Of a DNA stretch of 64,000 nt, positions 17,090 to 25,473 are shown piece by piece. The stretch is from Sulfitobacter sp. F26169L (GTDB lineage Bacteria; Pseudomonadota; Alphaproteobacteria; Rhodobacterales; Rhodobacteraceae). Numbering within the stretch: position 1 is the first letter of the stretch; every line of letters begins with the position of its first letter. Both the position numbers and the translations under genes were made by a program. The DNA lies in contig NZ_JAPMLP010000006.1 in assembly GCF_026410285.1 (NCBI RefSeq), forward strand, positions 112,520 through 176,519, read 5' to 3'. Under the pieces are notes generated by a model. It did no database searches. It was not told where the DNA came from and saw nothing but the letters and a program-made list of their open reading frames with translations.

Positions 17090-17888
17090 ATGACATAACG
17101 CCGCCGGCATTGGCCACGACGCGCAAGAGGTTCGACATCATCAAAAGGAACTGACACATCGACATCACGTCAAGCTTTTGCGGATGCGCCGTCACAAGTA
17201 CGGCAGTTGCGGCTGAGAGAGCAGACATGGTCAGATATCCCAAGGTAGGGGGGCAATCTCTTATCACCACGTCATAGTGATCCGGCACCTGCGCCAAACT
17301 ATCTCCAACCCGTGCGAAAAACAGGTTGGCGTGCCGCTGCATAAGCGCGCGCGGCGTGTCATGCTCGACTTTCATAAGGTTCAGATTGCCAGTAATGGTG
17401 TCAATATTGATGGGATAGGTCTGCTGTATCACATCACGCGGCGGCACGGGGTCATCGTACCGGATCGCATTATAGAGTGTCCCACCGTCCAGCAGGTCAA
17501 ACTCGGGCTGAAAACCGTGCAAGGCTGACAGGCTCGCCTGCGGATCCAGGTCGATTCCCACCACCCGATACCCGTCCAGCGCGATTTTCTGTAACAGGTG
17601 TGCCGCGATTGTGGTCTTCCCGCTGCCGCCCTTGAAGTTGATCACGCAGATTACCTTCACGCCGCCACGGCAGCTAGGTTCCCGGCTGTTTGGTGCCGGT
17701 CCCCAGCATTTCCCTTAAGGATTGGATGTCAGCCGGAGAGCAATAGCGCCGTCCACCAGAGGTGAATTTCCGCAGTTCCCGTTTTGCATTCGGGAGAAAA
17801 GCTCAGCACGATGCGCCTGTAGACGCTCGCTCAGTTTTAGAGCATGATCCCCAACAAGAAAGTCAATTCGGCCTAGCTGGTTCGCCAT
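17090..17888 (-). pseudogene. repA: Decayed plasmid partition/replication gene repA (ParA type)
   Basis: A relic of a repABC-type RepA. The N-terminus starts at ATG 17888 (MANQLGRIDFLVGDHAL), then shifts frame to SPNAKRELRKFTSGGRRYCSP, and shifts again to the ATPase domain with Walker A NFKGGSGKTTIAAH, DLDPQASLSALHGFQPEFD, RYDDPVPP, GNLNLMKVEHDTPRAL and VIRDCPPTLGYLTM / HPQKLDVMSMCQFLLM. Homology ends near residue 190 of the ATPase part, at the junction with the truncated lactate-oxidase gene. No repB, repC or parS-like palindrome was seen beside it. It indicates plasmid sequence once joined to this replicon. Confidence 0.88.
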
Positions 17889-18255
17889 TGTGCCTCACGT
17901 CAATACCGTTAGTTACGGTTTTTTTGTTAACTGCTTTTTACCATGTGTTGGATTACCCACAGAAGACATTCGATCAGTTCCTTTATGTAAATCTTGTGCC
18001 TGCGAAAAGCTTCGCCACAAGCAGCGGAGTGCCGCAATATATGTATTTGCGCTTTGATGTCTCGCCATGCCGATTTTATCGGCACGAAACAAAGGAAATA
18101 TGCCTGTCAAAGCCAAATTCTGACCCGCAAAAGCGGGCAAAATACCTCTTTTTAGCCCTGAAAAATTACCAATTGCGTTGCAGAATCATAGCCGAAGTCC
18201 GATCTATGCGCAGGGCCATGCCCCACGGTCTAATCCTCTTTCCAGGAACGAAATT
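17889..18255. other. Region upstream of EPS operon, no gene seen
   Basis: About 365 bases, AT-richer than its surroundings. Open frames are short and lack start signals. It must contain the promoter of the rightward glycosyltransferase operon. No iterons were noticed. Confidence 0.45.
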
Positions 18256-19335
18256 TTGAAAATCCTGTTTTTGACAAAGTACCCAGAGCAGGGAGCGTCC
18301 AGCCGCTACCGCGTGTATCAGTATCTGGACCACTACAGGGAACTTGGAACCGACGTCGCCGTTCAAAGCTTCATGGATGCACCTCTTTACCGATTGAGCA
18401 TTTCGCGCGGCAGTCAGGCCAAAAAATTCTGGATGGCAGCCAAGGCAACTGTGCGCCGATTGGCCGTTGTGTGGAAGAACCGGGATGCCGATGCGCTCTA
18501 CTTGCAGCGCGAGCTTTTGCCCTTCGGCCCGCCAGTCATCGAACGGCTGTTGAAGCGCAGGGGGATGCGGCTCATCTTCGATTATGACGATGCTCTGTTC
18601 ATCAAGAAGGCTAGCCGTTACAATCGGATCGCATCCTTCTTTCGGTCGCCGCAAAAGATTGCCGATATCATTCGAATGGCAAATTTGACAATAGCGGGCA
18701 ACGACTGGCTTCGGGATCAGGCCAATTCTCTTGGCGGACGGGCGATCACGGTGGAAGTGGCCGAAGACACCAATCGCTACTTGTCAAAAACGTATGGCGA
18801 CGGGCAGGTGACGATCGGCTGGTTGGGCTCGCCCTCAACCTCCAAATACCTGCACCTGATTTCCGATCAGCTGCGCGAGGTGGCCGAGGCGCAGCCGCTT
18901 GTGAAGTGGGTCATGGTGGGCGGGGGGGACTTTGAGATGGACGGGGTGCCTTGGGAAACACGGGATTGGTCTTTTGAGACAGAAAAGAAATCGCTGCACG
19001 AATTTGACATCGGCCTGATGCCTCTGCCGAACGAGCAATGGTCATTGGGCAAATCCGGTGGCAAAGCGCGCACCTACATGGCCGCCAGCGTTGTGCCGGT
19101 TGTCTCGGCCATGGGCTATAATCTGCAACTTGTCGATCACGGGCGCACAGGCATTTTGATCGACAATGAACACTCTTGGGCCGATGAATTGACCAAACTT
19201 ATCCAGTCGCCCGACAAACGCCAACGCATGGCTGAGGCTGCGCTGCAAGATGTCAAAAACCGGTTTTCCATTGACGGTCAGGCAGCTAAAATCCATGATG
19301 CGGTGAAAGCACTGGTTAATGATGCCCCGTCCTGA
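18256..19335 (+). CDS. Glycosyltransferase family 4 protein
   Basis: A 359-residue cytoplasmic GT-B glycosyltransferase. The N-terminus reads KILFLTKYPEQGASSRYRVYQY, followed by IFDYDDALFIKKASRYN and VTIGWLGSPSTSKYL; the C-terminal donor-binding part has EFDIGLMPLPNEQWSLGKSG with the family Glu region and KARTYMAASVVPVVSAMGYN. I place the start at TTG 18256, which has AGGAA seven bases upstream and begins exactly at the conserved N-terminus; an ATG at 18178 without a ribosome site is the alternative. First of three overlapping genes, it would add one sugar to the EPS repeat unit. Confidence 0.87.
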   Translation: MKILFLTKYPEQGASSRYRVYQYLDHYRELGTDVAVQSFMDAPLYRLSISRGSQAKKFWMAAKATVRRLAVVWKNRDADALYLQRELLPFGPPVIERLLKRRGMRLIFDYDDALFIKKASRYNRIASFFRSPQKIADIIRMANLTIAGNDWLRDQANSLGGRAITVEVAEDTNRYLSKTYGDGQVTIGWLGSPSTSKYLHLISDQLREVAEAQPLVKWVMVGGGDFEMDGVPWETRDWSFETEKKSLHEFDIGLMPLPNEQWSLGKSGGKARTYMAASVVPVVSAMGYNLQLVDHGRTGILIDNEHSWADELTKLIQSPDKRQRMAEAALQDVKNRFSIDGQAAKIHDAVKALVNDAPS

Positions 19336-20506
19336 TCTTCCTACAGCAGTCGTGATGGGCCTGTCGCCCACCGGCCTGCATATCGCGCGCACTGTCAAAC
19401 GCTTGGGCGCTTGTGTGATCGGCATTGGACGGCCGGGGGAGGTGGGGCTCTCGTCTTCTGTCCTGTCGCAGAAAATTGTGGACGACGGATCTTTTGACGT
19501 CTTTGAGCGTCTGCATCAGATTCTCGGCGAGCAATCCGCGGTCCTGCTGCCCTCCTCAGACGAATATGTCGAACTGATCGCGGCGACCCCGCGGCCGGAC
19601 TTTCTGGCCCAGAAAAGCTATCATTCCGGTGCAGCCGATCTCTTGCTGACGAAATCTGCATTTTACGAAAAATGCGATGAACTCGGCCTGAAATACCCGC
19701 GCACCCTGACGCTTGCGCCCGGAGCACCGCGCGAGACGCTGAGCAAGATCAATCTTCCCATCCTGCTCAAACCCTCCCGCATGCATGAACACAAAGCGAT
19801 GATGCGGGGCAAAAAAGGTTGGGTGATCAATGATGACGCTGAATTGACAGCGCTGTGGCCCCTGATTGCGTCTTTTCCGGGCGAACTGGTCGCGCAAGAA
19901 TTCATTCCAGGCCCAGAAAGCGAAATCCGCCTTGTCTGCGGAAGCCTCAGGGCAGGGGGGGAGGTCACCTCGCTCTTTACCTGTCGCAAGCTGCGCCAGT
20001 ATCCTCGCGGGATAGGCTCGGCTTCGGTTGTGCAAAGCAATGAGGAGCCGGACGCCGCCGAGATGGCTTTGACCTTCCTCAAATCTATCGATTATCAGGG
20101 AATATTCGGGGCTGAGATGAAAAAACACGCCGTCACCGGCGAGCTCTACTTCATCGAAATCAACCCACGCACATCGCTCTGGTTTTCGGTATCCGAAGCG
20201 GCGGGATGCCCTGTCGTACAACAATCCTACCTTGATGTAGCCGACCCTGACGGCCCCCCGCTGGGATGCGCCCAGCAGCCCGGTGTGCGTTGGCGCTATT
20301 GGCTCAAAGACAAGGTGACACAAGCCGGATATGTCTTCAAACCGCATCCGGTCTTCCCCAAACCCCGGATGAGCGACGCAGGCCCCGTGCGGAAAAGATG
20401 CTGGGCGGTGTACGAGCCGGCCGATCCATGGCCTGCAATCGTGGAACCATTGGGGCTCGGTCGCAAATTCCTGCGCCGCGTGTTCAAAAGACCGAGTTCA
20501 AAATGA
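19319..20506 (+). CDS. ATP-grasp superfamily protein
   Basis: A 395-residue cytosolic enzyme. A Rossmann-like N-terminal part (AVVMGLSPTGLHIARTVKRLGA) leads into an ATP-grasp fold with KPSRMHEHKAMMRGKKGW, the ligand pair QEFIPGPESEIRLV and the Mg-binding FIEINPRTSLW near residues 275-290. ATP-grasp enzymes join a carboxylate to an amine or thiol through an acyl phosphate; in polysaccharide loci relatives add amino acids or other groups to sugars. It overlaps the preceding glycosyltransferase by 17 bases and the deacetylase by 4 bases (ATGA), so it belongs to the same operon. The substrates are unknown. Confidence 0.82.
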   Translation: MMPRPDLPTAVVMGLSPTGLHIARTVKRLGACVIGIGRPGEVGLSSSVLSQKIVDDGSFDVFERLHQILGEQSAVLLPSSDEYVELIAATPRPDFLAQKSYHSGAADLLLTKSAFYEKCDELGLKYPRTLTLAPGAPRETLSKINLPILLKPSRMHEHKAMMRGKKGWVINDDAELTALWPLIASFPGELVAQEFIPGPESEIRLVCGSLRAGGEVTSLFTCRKLRQYPRGIGSASVVQSNEEPDAAEMALTFLKSIDYQGIFGAEMKKHAVTGELYFIEINPRTSLWFSVSEAAGCPVVQQSYLDVADPDGPPLGCAQQPGVRWRYWLKDKVTQAGYVFKPHPVFPKPRMSDAGPVRKRCWAVYEPADPWPAIVEPLGLGRKFLRRVFKRPSSK

Positions 20507-21483
20507 CATCCAGTTTCACCATTTCTCTAGATTTTGAGCTACGCTGGGGCATACGCGACAATCCGAATGAAGAAGCCTACGCGCATGCGATCCTCGGAGG
20601 GCGTCGCGCCATACCGCAGATGCTCCGTGCGTTCGAAGACTATGGCGTAGCCGCCACTTGGGCCACGGTCGGATTTCTCTTCGCCGAAACCCGCGAGGAC
20701 CTGCTCAGCCACTTGCCCGCGACACTGCCAGACTATGCCAATCCTCACTTGTCACCGTACGCCGATGTGCAGAACAGGGTCGGGCAGGAGGAGGCAGATG
20801 ACCCGTTGCATTTCGGGCTGTCTCTGATCCGTCAGATCGAGGGCACGCCCAGACAGGAAATCGGATCGCACAGCTTTTCCCATTTCTATTGCCTTGAAGA
20901 CGGAAGCACCGCAGAGGCTTTTGGTGCCGATATGGCCGCAGCACAGAACATTGCGCGGTCCAAGGGTATCACAACACAAAGTCTTGTCTTGCCACGCAAT
21001 CAGCAAAGCGAAAGCCACCTAATCGCTGCCCAGAGGGCAGGTATCACTGTGTTTCGCGGCCATCCCAAAGTGGCGTTCTATCAACCGCGTGCGCGCACGG
21101 ATGAACGCCCCCATTGGCGGGCCTTGCGGCTTTTGGATAGTGCTATACCACTGACATCGACGCTGGCAACGCCGACGCATGATTTGACCTCAGACCTCAT
21201 CAACACACCTGCCTCACGGTTTTTGCGCCCCGTGCGTTCAACGTCCTCTTTCTTGGCCAAGGCGCAACTGCGCCGGATAAAAAGTGAGATGACTGAGGCG
21301 GCCCGGCAAGGAAAGAACTATCACCTCTGGTGGCACCCGCATAACTTTGGATGCGCGACCGAGGCCAATATGGAAAACCTGCGCGCCATTTTGCGCCACT
21401 TCGTTTCCCTGCGGGACAGTCACGGGATGCAAGCGATGACCATGCTTGACTTGGCCCAGAACGTTTCCGCCTCCAAAGGGTGA
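20503..21483 (+). CDS. Polysaccharide deacetylase (NodB-like) family protein
   Basis: A 326-residue NodB-fold protein. It starts with SFTISLDFELRWG (metal-site Asp in LDFE), followed by ATWATVGFLF and the zinc-binding EIGSHSFSHFYC (H-x3-H), and ends with WWHPHNFG. No signal peptide is visible, so it is probably cytoplasmic and may remove N- or O-acetyl groups from a lipid-linked intermediate. ATG 20503 overlaps the ATP-grasp stop. The frame is open well upstream only as a shadow of the ATP-grasp gene. With the ATP-grasp gene it suggests that an amino sugar is unmasked and then acylated, which is inference. Confidence 0.85.
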   Translation: MTSSFTISLDFELRWGIRDNPNEEAYAHAILGGRRAIPQMLRAFEDYGVAATWATVGFLFAETREDLLSHLPATLPDYANPHLSPYADVQNRVGQEEADDPLHFGLSLIRQIEGTPRQEIGSHSFSHFYCLEDGSTAEAFGADMAAAQNIARSKGITTQSLVLPRNQQSESHLIAAQRAGITVFRGHPKVAFYQPRARTDERPHWRALRLLDSAIPLTSTLATPTHDLTSDLINTPASRFLRPVRSTSSFLAKAQLRRIKSEMTEAARQGKNYHLWWHPHNFGCATEANMENLRAILRHFVSLRDSHGMQAMTMLDLAQNVSASKG

Positions 21484-21511
21484 TGCCCCCTGAGACTTCG
21501 GGCACGATTTG

Positions 21512-22762
21512 TTACCGGTTTTTAGCGACAGCCCGGTAAACAGCGTCATACCGCGCAACGGCCTCGGTCAATGAATAGTGCTTGCGCCCCTGCGCCTTGA
21601 TGTCCGCGCGTTTACCAGATTGCGCCAAACCAACCAGCACGCGCGCAACGCGGTTCACCTCATCCTGACTGTCATTCTGCAGCACAGCACCAAATTGACC
21701 ATCCTGCACAATCCTCTCAATGTCACCCACCCCATGATTAGAGGCCACAGGCAGCCCACAGGCCATGTACTCGCCCACCTTGGTGGCAGACACGCCAAGG
21801 CTCGACGGGGTGGAGACCTGAAAGGACAGTCCGATATCCGCCGCGTTGAGGTAGTTCGGCACCTCCGCATGGGGAACGCGGCAGGTAATAACCTCACTCT
21901 CCTCCAATGTCACACCGTGTGCAGTTGCAGCCCGAACGTGTTCGGCACTTTGGTGATTGCCCATGAGCAGCAGTCTGGCCTGAGGGACAAGCCGACGGGC
22001 CGCCTCATAGACACGGTTCACAAGGTCCATTCGATAAACACCACTGCTGGACCCCAGATAACACACCACCATCGCATCATCCGAAATACCGAGGCTTGAC
22101 CGGACCCGCGTCCGCGCCTCTGCTGAGATATCAAATGCTTCTTGATCCACCGAACAGGGCACAACCGTGATGGGGCAACCGCCATAGCTTGAGGCGGCCG
22201 CGATGACGCCCTTGGCATCTTCGGTAAGGGTCACGATCTGCGCGGCCTCAGTGTAGGCACGGGCCTCAAGCTTGCGGAAGTAAGCGATCTTGGCACGGTC
22301 CAGGGGGTTACTCCTCGACCACGCGCCACCCTCAATCCTTTGGTCAATCCAGAACCCGCGCACATCGCACATCAAGGCGGCGCCGTGGTCCCTGGCCGCA
22401 GCGAGGCTGGGGCCAAGCGGCATGTAGCTTCGGCAGTGTATCAGATCGGTCGCGCGCGTTGTCATTTCCCGCCGCAGCCGTTTGAGCATTTGCATGGGCA
22501 CGAAAAACCGTTGCGCCCGACCCACCATACCGCTGCGGCGAAACACCGGAGAAAATCGCAATGCGCCTGCACAGGAAGGGTCATTTTCAGCCGAGAGCGG
22601 GGCAGGGGGGGTGACCGCCCATTTCGCCGGATCTTCAACCGAAATCACCGTGATGTCGTGCCCGTTCCGCGCGAGCCCCTGAAGATACGGCAAAACCTGC
22701 GCTACTCCGATGTGATCCGAGAGGCCGTTGTTGGTGATGAAGATGCTCGTCGCTTTGGTCAT
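21512..22762 (-). CDS. Glycosyltransferase family 4 protein
   Basis: A 416-residue GT-B enzyme. The acceptor domain opens with SIFITNNGLSDHIGVAQVLPYL; the donor domain has VVCYLGSSSGVYRMDLVNRVYEA, LLLMGNHQSAEHV, the segment VPNYLNAADIGLSFQVSTPSS and VGEYMACGLPVASNHGVGD. It is convergent with the deacetylase gene (28 bases apart) and lies downstream of a VPLPA-CTERM gene whose terminator separates them, so it probably has its own promoter in the 50 bases before ATG 22762. Specific sugar unknown. Confidence 0.88.
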   Translation of the reverse strand: MTKATSIFITNNGLSDHIGVAQVLPYLQGLARNGHDITVISVEDPAKWAVTPPAPLSAENDPSCAGALRFSPVFRRSGMVGRAQRFFVPMQMLKRLRREMTTRATDLIHCRSYMPLGPSLAAARDHGAALMCDVRGFWIDQRIEGGAWSRSNPLDRAKIAYFRKLEARAYTEAAQIVTLTEDAKGVIAAASSYGGCPITVVPCSVDQEAFDISAEARTRVRSSLGISDDAMVVCYLGSSSGVYRMDLVNRVYEAARRLVPQARLLLMGNHQSAEHVRAATAHGVTLEESEVITCRVPHAEVPNYLNAADIGLSFQVSTPSSLGVSATKVGEYMACGLPVASNHGVGDIERIVQDGQFGAVLQNDSQDEVNRVARVLVGLAQSGKRADIKAQGRKHYSLTEAVARYDAVYRAVAKNR

Positions 22763-22814
22763 GGAACCTACAGTTTGAATGTGAAGCCGATACTACGGTG
22801 TATTGTATAACAAA

Positions 22815-22837
22815 AGCCGCCCACAGAATGGGCGGCT
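22815..22837 (-). terminator. Rho-independent terminator of VPLPA-CTERM gene
   Basis: Read on the minus strand, a 9-bp GC-rich stem (AGCCGCCCA / TGGGCGGCT) with a 5-base loop is followed by TTTTG. It begins about 25 bases after the stop codon of the gene at 22862-23614. Confidence 0.85.
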
Positions 22838-22861
22838 GTACTTAAAGTCAGATGTGGGTTT

Positions 22862-23614
22862 TTAGGCTTTGCGCCGCTTTACGAGAGCAAAGGCTCCAAG
22901 CCCCGCCAGCAGCAGTGGGAGACCAGCCGGCAGCGGGACCGGTGTGGTAGGGTTGCCGCCCGGTATGACAGCACCCGCGCCCGCGACGTTGCTGAAGCCC
23001 GCTTGTCCGAAGATAATCGAACCATGTTCTACGTTGAGAAAAGCATAGACGCTATCGGGGACATTGATAAACCCACGGGGAAGATAACCGTCCAAATTTT
23101 CGTAGATCGACGTACCGATATCTAAACGGAAGCCCAAGTAACCGCTGTCGCCTACAGTAGGGATTGCGTTATTTGCGGTAGAACCAAACAGGTCTTCGAA
23201 CCCGCTATCGTCACCGAACGAACTAGCGCCAACCACGTCACCAGCCTCGAACAGATCCGCGACACCATTCGTCGAAGAAATATACACCTCTTGATACGCA
23301 GCCTCGAAAGAACCTTGATACGCACCGTCCGAAATACGGGCTGAAGTTATTCCAACGGGCCGTGGAGGACCATCCATAAAACGGTAGTCAAGGAGTGCGT
23401 TTACAAAACCACCGACGTCAAAATAGCCACCGATGCCCAGCTGGATATCATCAACACCATCTTGGTTAAGATCCAGATTAGTGAAAGTCGAAAATCCGAA
23501 ATCTGAGATCGTATCAGCGCCGGCTTGGCCTGGATCGAACACAATTGTATCCGCGCTTGCTCCAAAAGTTCCAGCAAAAGACAGCAAAATCGCGTAAATG
23601 GACGGTTTCTTCAT
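22862..23614 (-). CDS. VPLPA-CTERM sorting-domain protein (exosortase substrate)
   Basis: A 250-residue secreted protein. A signal peptide (residues 1-22, ending GASA) precedes an acidic, Gly/Asp-rich body with NLDLNQDGVDDIQLGIGGYF, resembling an EF-hand-like or FG-GAP-like calcium loop. Residues 226-250 form the tripartite sorting signal: VPLPAG, a hydrophobic helix and KRRKA. This signal is the target of XrtD, encoded at 34929-36533. ATG 23614 has a GGGAAAA site; the longer upstream frame is not signal-peptide-like. The mature protein is probably released into the surface or matrix after cleavage at the VPLPA motif. Function otherwise unknown. Confidence 0.88.
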   Translation of the reverse strand: MKKPSIYAILLSFAGTFGASADTIVFDPGQAGADTISDFGFSTFTNLDLNQDGVDDIQLGIGGYFDVGGFVNALLDYRFMDGPPRPVGITSARISDGAYQGSFEAAYQEVYISSTNGVADLFEAGDVVGASSFGDDSGFEDLFGSTANNAIPTVGDSGYLGFRLDIGTSIYENLDGYLPRGFINVPDSVYAFLNVEHGSIIFGQAGFSNVAGAGAVIPGGNPTTPVPLPAGLPLLLAGLGAFALVKRRKA

Positions 23615-23720
23615 AAAGTTTTCCCAACTATAAGTCTCTAGTTCGTAAGATTCTTGCCAATTTGTCAATCGAATTCTTGTGAGGATGGACATCCCGGATA
23701 GGTTTTGCCAATCTAATGAC

Positions 23721-25310
23721 ATGCATCGATGGCTTTCCCTGTTCAGTCTCACACTTGCCGCCGTTTGGCTTGCGCCGCCGACCTATGCTGATGAAATAAC
23801 TATTACCAAACAGGGGCTTACACGAATAAACCAAGGCATTTGGGCTGCGACAGGCCTCACCCTGCCCGAAACTGATACAAACCTGCCGATCCTCGGGCCT
23901 GCAAACAAGCAAGACGGCGTGCGTCTACTGAGATTCTTGATGAGCAAAAACGCCATCAATGGGTTCAATCAGATCATCTACGACAACAGGGATCGGGGTC
24001 ATTCCAGCCTCAAGCTTGCAGATTATCCCGCCCTTGCGCATCTTAAATATGGCCCGGAGCTAAAATCCGACAATTTGGATGCTGGCCTGGCCGGACGGAT
24101 TGTCTTTCCGGCGGTGGTATTCGGAAATTCTTCGACAGCGGTCACCAATGGGCCTGCGCCGCGAAGCCTGCCGCGTCTTGCCATGACTAATCCGTTTTGG
24201 CGGCAAATCACGCCCATGCTTTATGCGAACAATCACATCTATGTTTATCCCGAACATCGCGATCACGACGATGCGGACCTCTATCCTATCAACTGGCCAT
24301 ACACGATTATCAGTCAGGGGTCGTCGGGGTCTGACAAGGTCTTTCTCAATGCCATTGCTTTGACTCTTGCAGCTCTGCCTGCCGACACGTTTGTGTTCCT
24401 GCGTGAAACCGGTCTGATTGCGCCAACCGTGCAGATGATCCTGCGCCGCAATCTAAAGTCAGTTTCGTCGCGCGAAGATTACCTGACAGGCACTGCCCAT
24501 CCCGCAGCATTCCAGGGCCGGCTTGTTCAGGCAGGCCGGATGGTTGAGCAGGCATCTAAACTGCGCCCCGAAGATGTTCCGCCACTTGTCCAGTTGCGGG
24601 TCATCCAAGAGGATTTTCTACCGTCTGCGGGGCTAGCAGGGCTGGATGAGCGCTTTTTAGACACGCCCGCCGCGATCGGGCGGATATGGCGCAGCTTCGC
24701 TTCGAAAAGAGAGCTTTTGGTGACCGCCGAGGACACAAAAGCGCATACAGACAAACCGCTGACCTTCGAGTGGCGACTGTTGCGGGGAGACCCAGAGCGG
24801 GTGTCGATTGAGCCGCAGGGGCCGGGTGGCCGCGAGGCGAAAATTCGTATCGACTGGCATGATCCATGGACGGAACCCGACCCGCTTGGGGATCAGAGTA
24901 AAACACGCCGCATGTCGCGCGTCGACGTTGGAGTTTTCGCAAATAACGGTGTCCATGACAGCGCCCCGGCAATGATCTCGATCGATTTTCCCGAACATCA
25001 GCTTCGCCAGTATGAAGGTCATGAAGATGGTCAGATGCGGCTCTCAAAAATTGATTATGATGCAAAGGGGCGCGGCGCTTATTTTGACCCGCTGATTTAT
25101 TGGACGGCCGCATGGGCTGATACGGCACGCTACGACGAAAGCGGAACCAAGCTGCTGGGATGGGATCGGGTTTCTGCGGATGGTGTCAGCGCTGACTTTG
25201 TTTCCCACATTCCGCAATATAAATCAAAAGACTACGAGCTTGACGTCAGCGACATCAGTGCGCCCATATTACGCGCTCTGAAAGACGTGGCACCGGTTGA
25301 AACGGAATGA
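23721..25310 (+). CDS. Exported protein of unknown function, about 529 residues
   Basis: Begins with a clear signal peptide (MHRWLSLFSLTLAAVWLAPPTYA). ATG 23679 is in frame but would add 14 residues before it. The body has no motif I can name. Visible segments are TRINQGIWAATGL, a His/Asp-rich stretch near VYPEHRDHDDADLYPINWPY, then SSGSDKVFLNAIALTLAALPADTF and, in the C-terminal third, beta-rich WRLLRGDPERVSI, GRGAYFDPLIYWTAAWAD. The repeated KLADYPALAHLKYGPEL/DGVRLLRFLM parts do not form a repeat. It is divergent from the VPLPA-CTERM gene and convergent with the aminotransferase fusion. It is probably periplasmic and connected to EPS or matrix assembly by location only. Confidence 0.75.
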   Translation: MHRWLSLFSLTLAAVWLAPPTYADEITITKQGLTRINQGIWAATGLTLPETDTNLPILGPANKQDGVRLLRFLMSKNAINGFNQIIYDNRDRGHSSLKLADYPALAHLKYGPELKSDNLDAGLAGRIVFPAVVFGNSSTAVTNGPAPRSLPRLAMTNPFWRQITPMLYANNHIYVYPEHRDHDDADLYPINWPYTIISQGSSGSDKVFLNAIALTLAALPADTFVFLRETGLIAPTVQMILRRNLKSVSSREDYLTGTAHPAAFQGRLVQAGRMVEQASKLRPEDVPPLVQLRVIQEDFLPSAGLAGLDERFLDTPAAIGRIWRSFASKRELLVTAEDTKAHTDKPLTFEWRLLRGDPERVSIEPQGPGGREAKIRIDWHDPWTEPDPLGDQSKTRRMSRVDVGVFANNGVHDSAPAMISIDFPEHQLRQYEGHEDGQMRLSKIDYDAKGRGAYFDPLIYWTAAWADTARYDESGTKLLGWDRVSADGVSADFVSHIPQYKSKDYELDVSDISAPILRALKDVAPVETE

Positions 25311-25355
25311 CCTCTTGAGCTGTTAAGCCTAAACAGGCTTTTATAAATGCCTTTT

Positions 25356-25399
25356 GCGTTTCGCCTTTCTTGTGAGACATATCACGAAGGGCGAAACGC
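25356..25399. terminator. Intergenic stem-loops between convergent genes
   Basis: A 10-bp stem GCGTTTCGCC / GGCGAAACGC encloses a 24-base loop. A smaller hairpin AAGCCT-AAAC-AGGCTT followed by TTAT lies just before at 25325-25340. Together they would end transcription of the unknown exported protein gene, and perhaps also the convergent fusion gene. Confidence 0.65.
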
Positions 25400-25473
25400 T
25401 TTGGCGCATCTATTTCAAATACCGCTCAGCTCCGGATGGGCACAAGGGCGCCTGGTTCCGGCATTAGACACAG

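Noticed and set aside
20266..20502. N-terminal extension of the polysaccharide deacetylase
   Set aside because: It lies wholly inside the ATP-grasp gene; the NodB fold starts at 20503 with an ATGA overlap.
24023..24266. Minus-strand ORFs inside the unknown exported protein gene
   Set aside because: Shadows of the rightward gene, which has a signal peptide and continuous frame.
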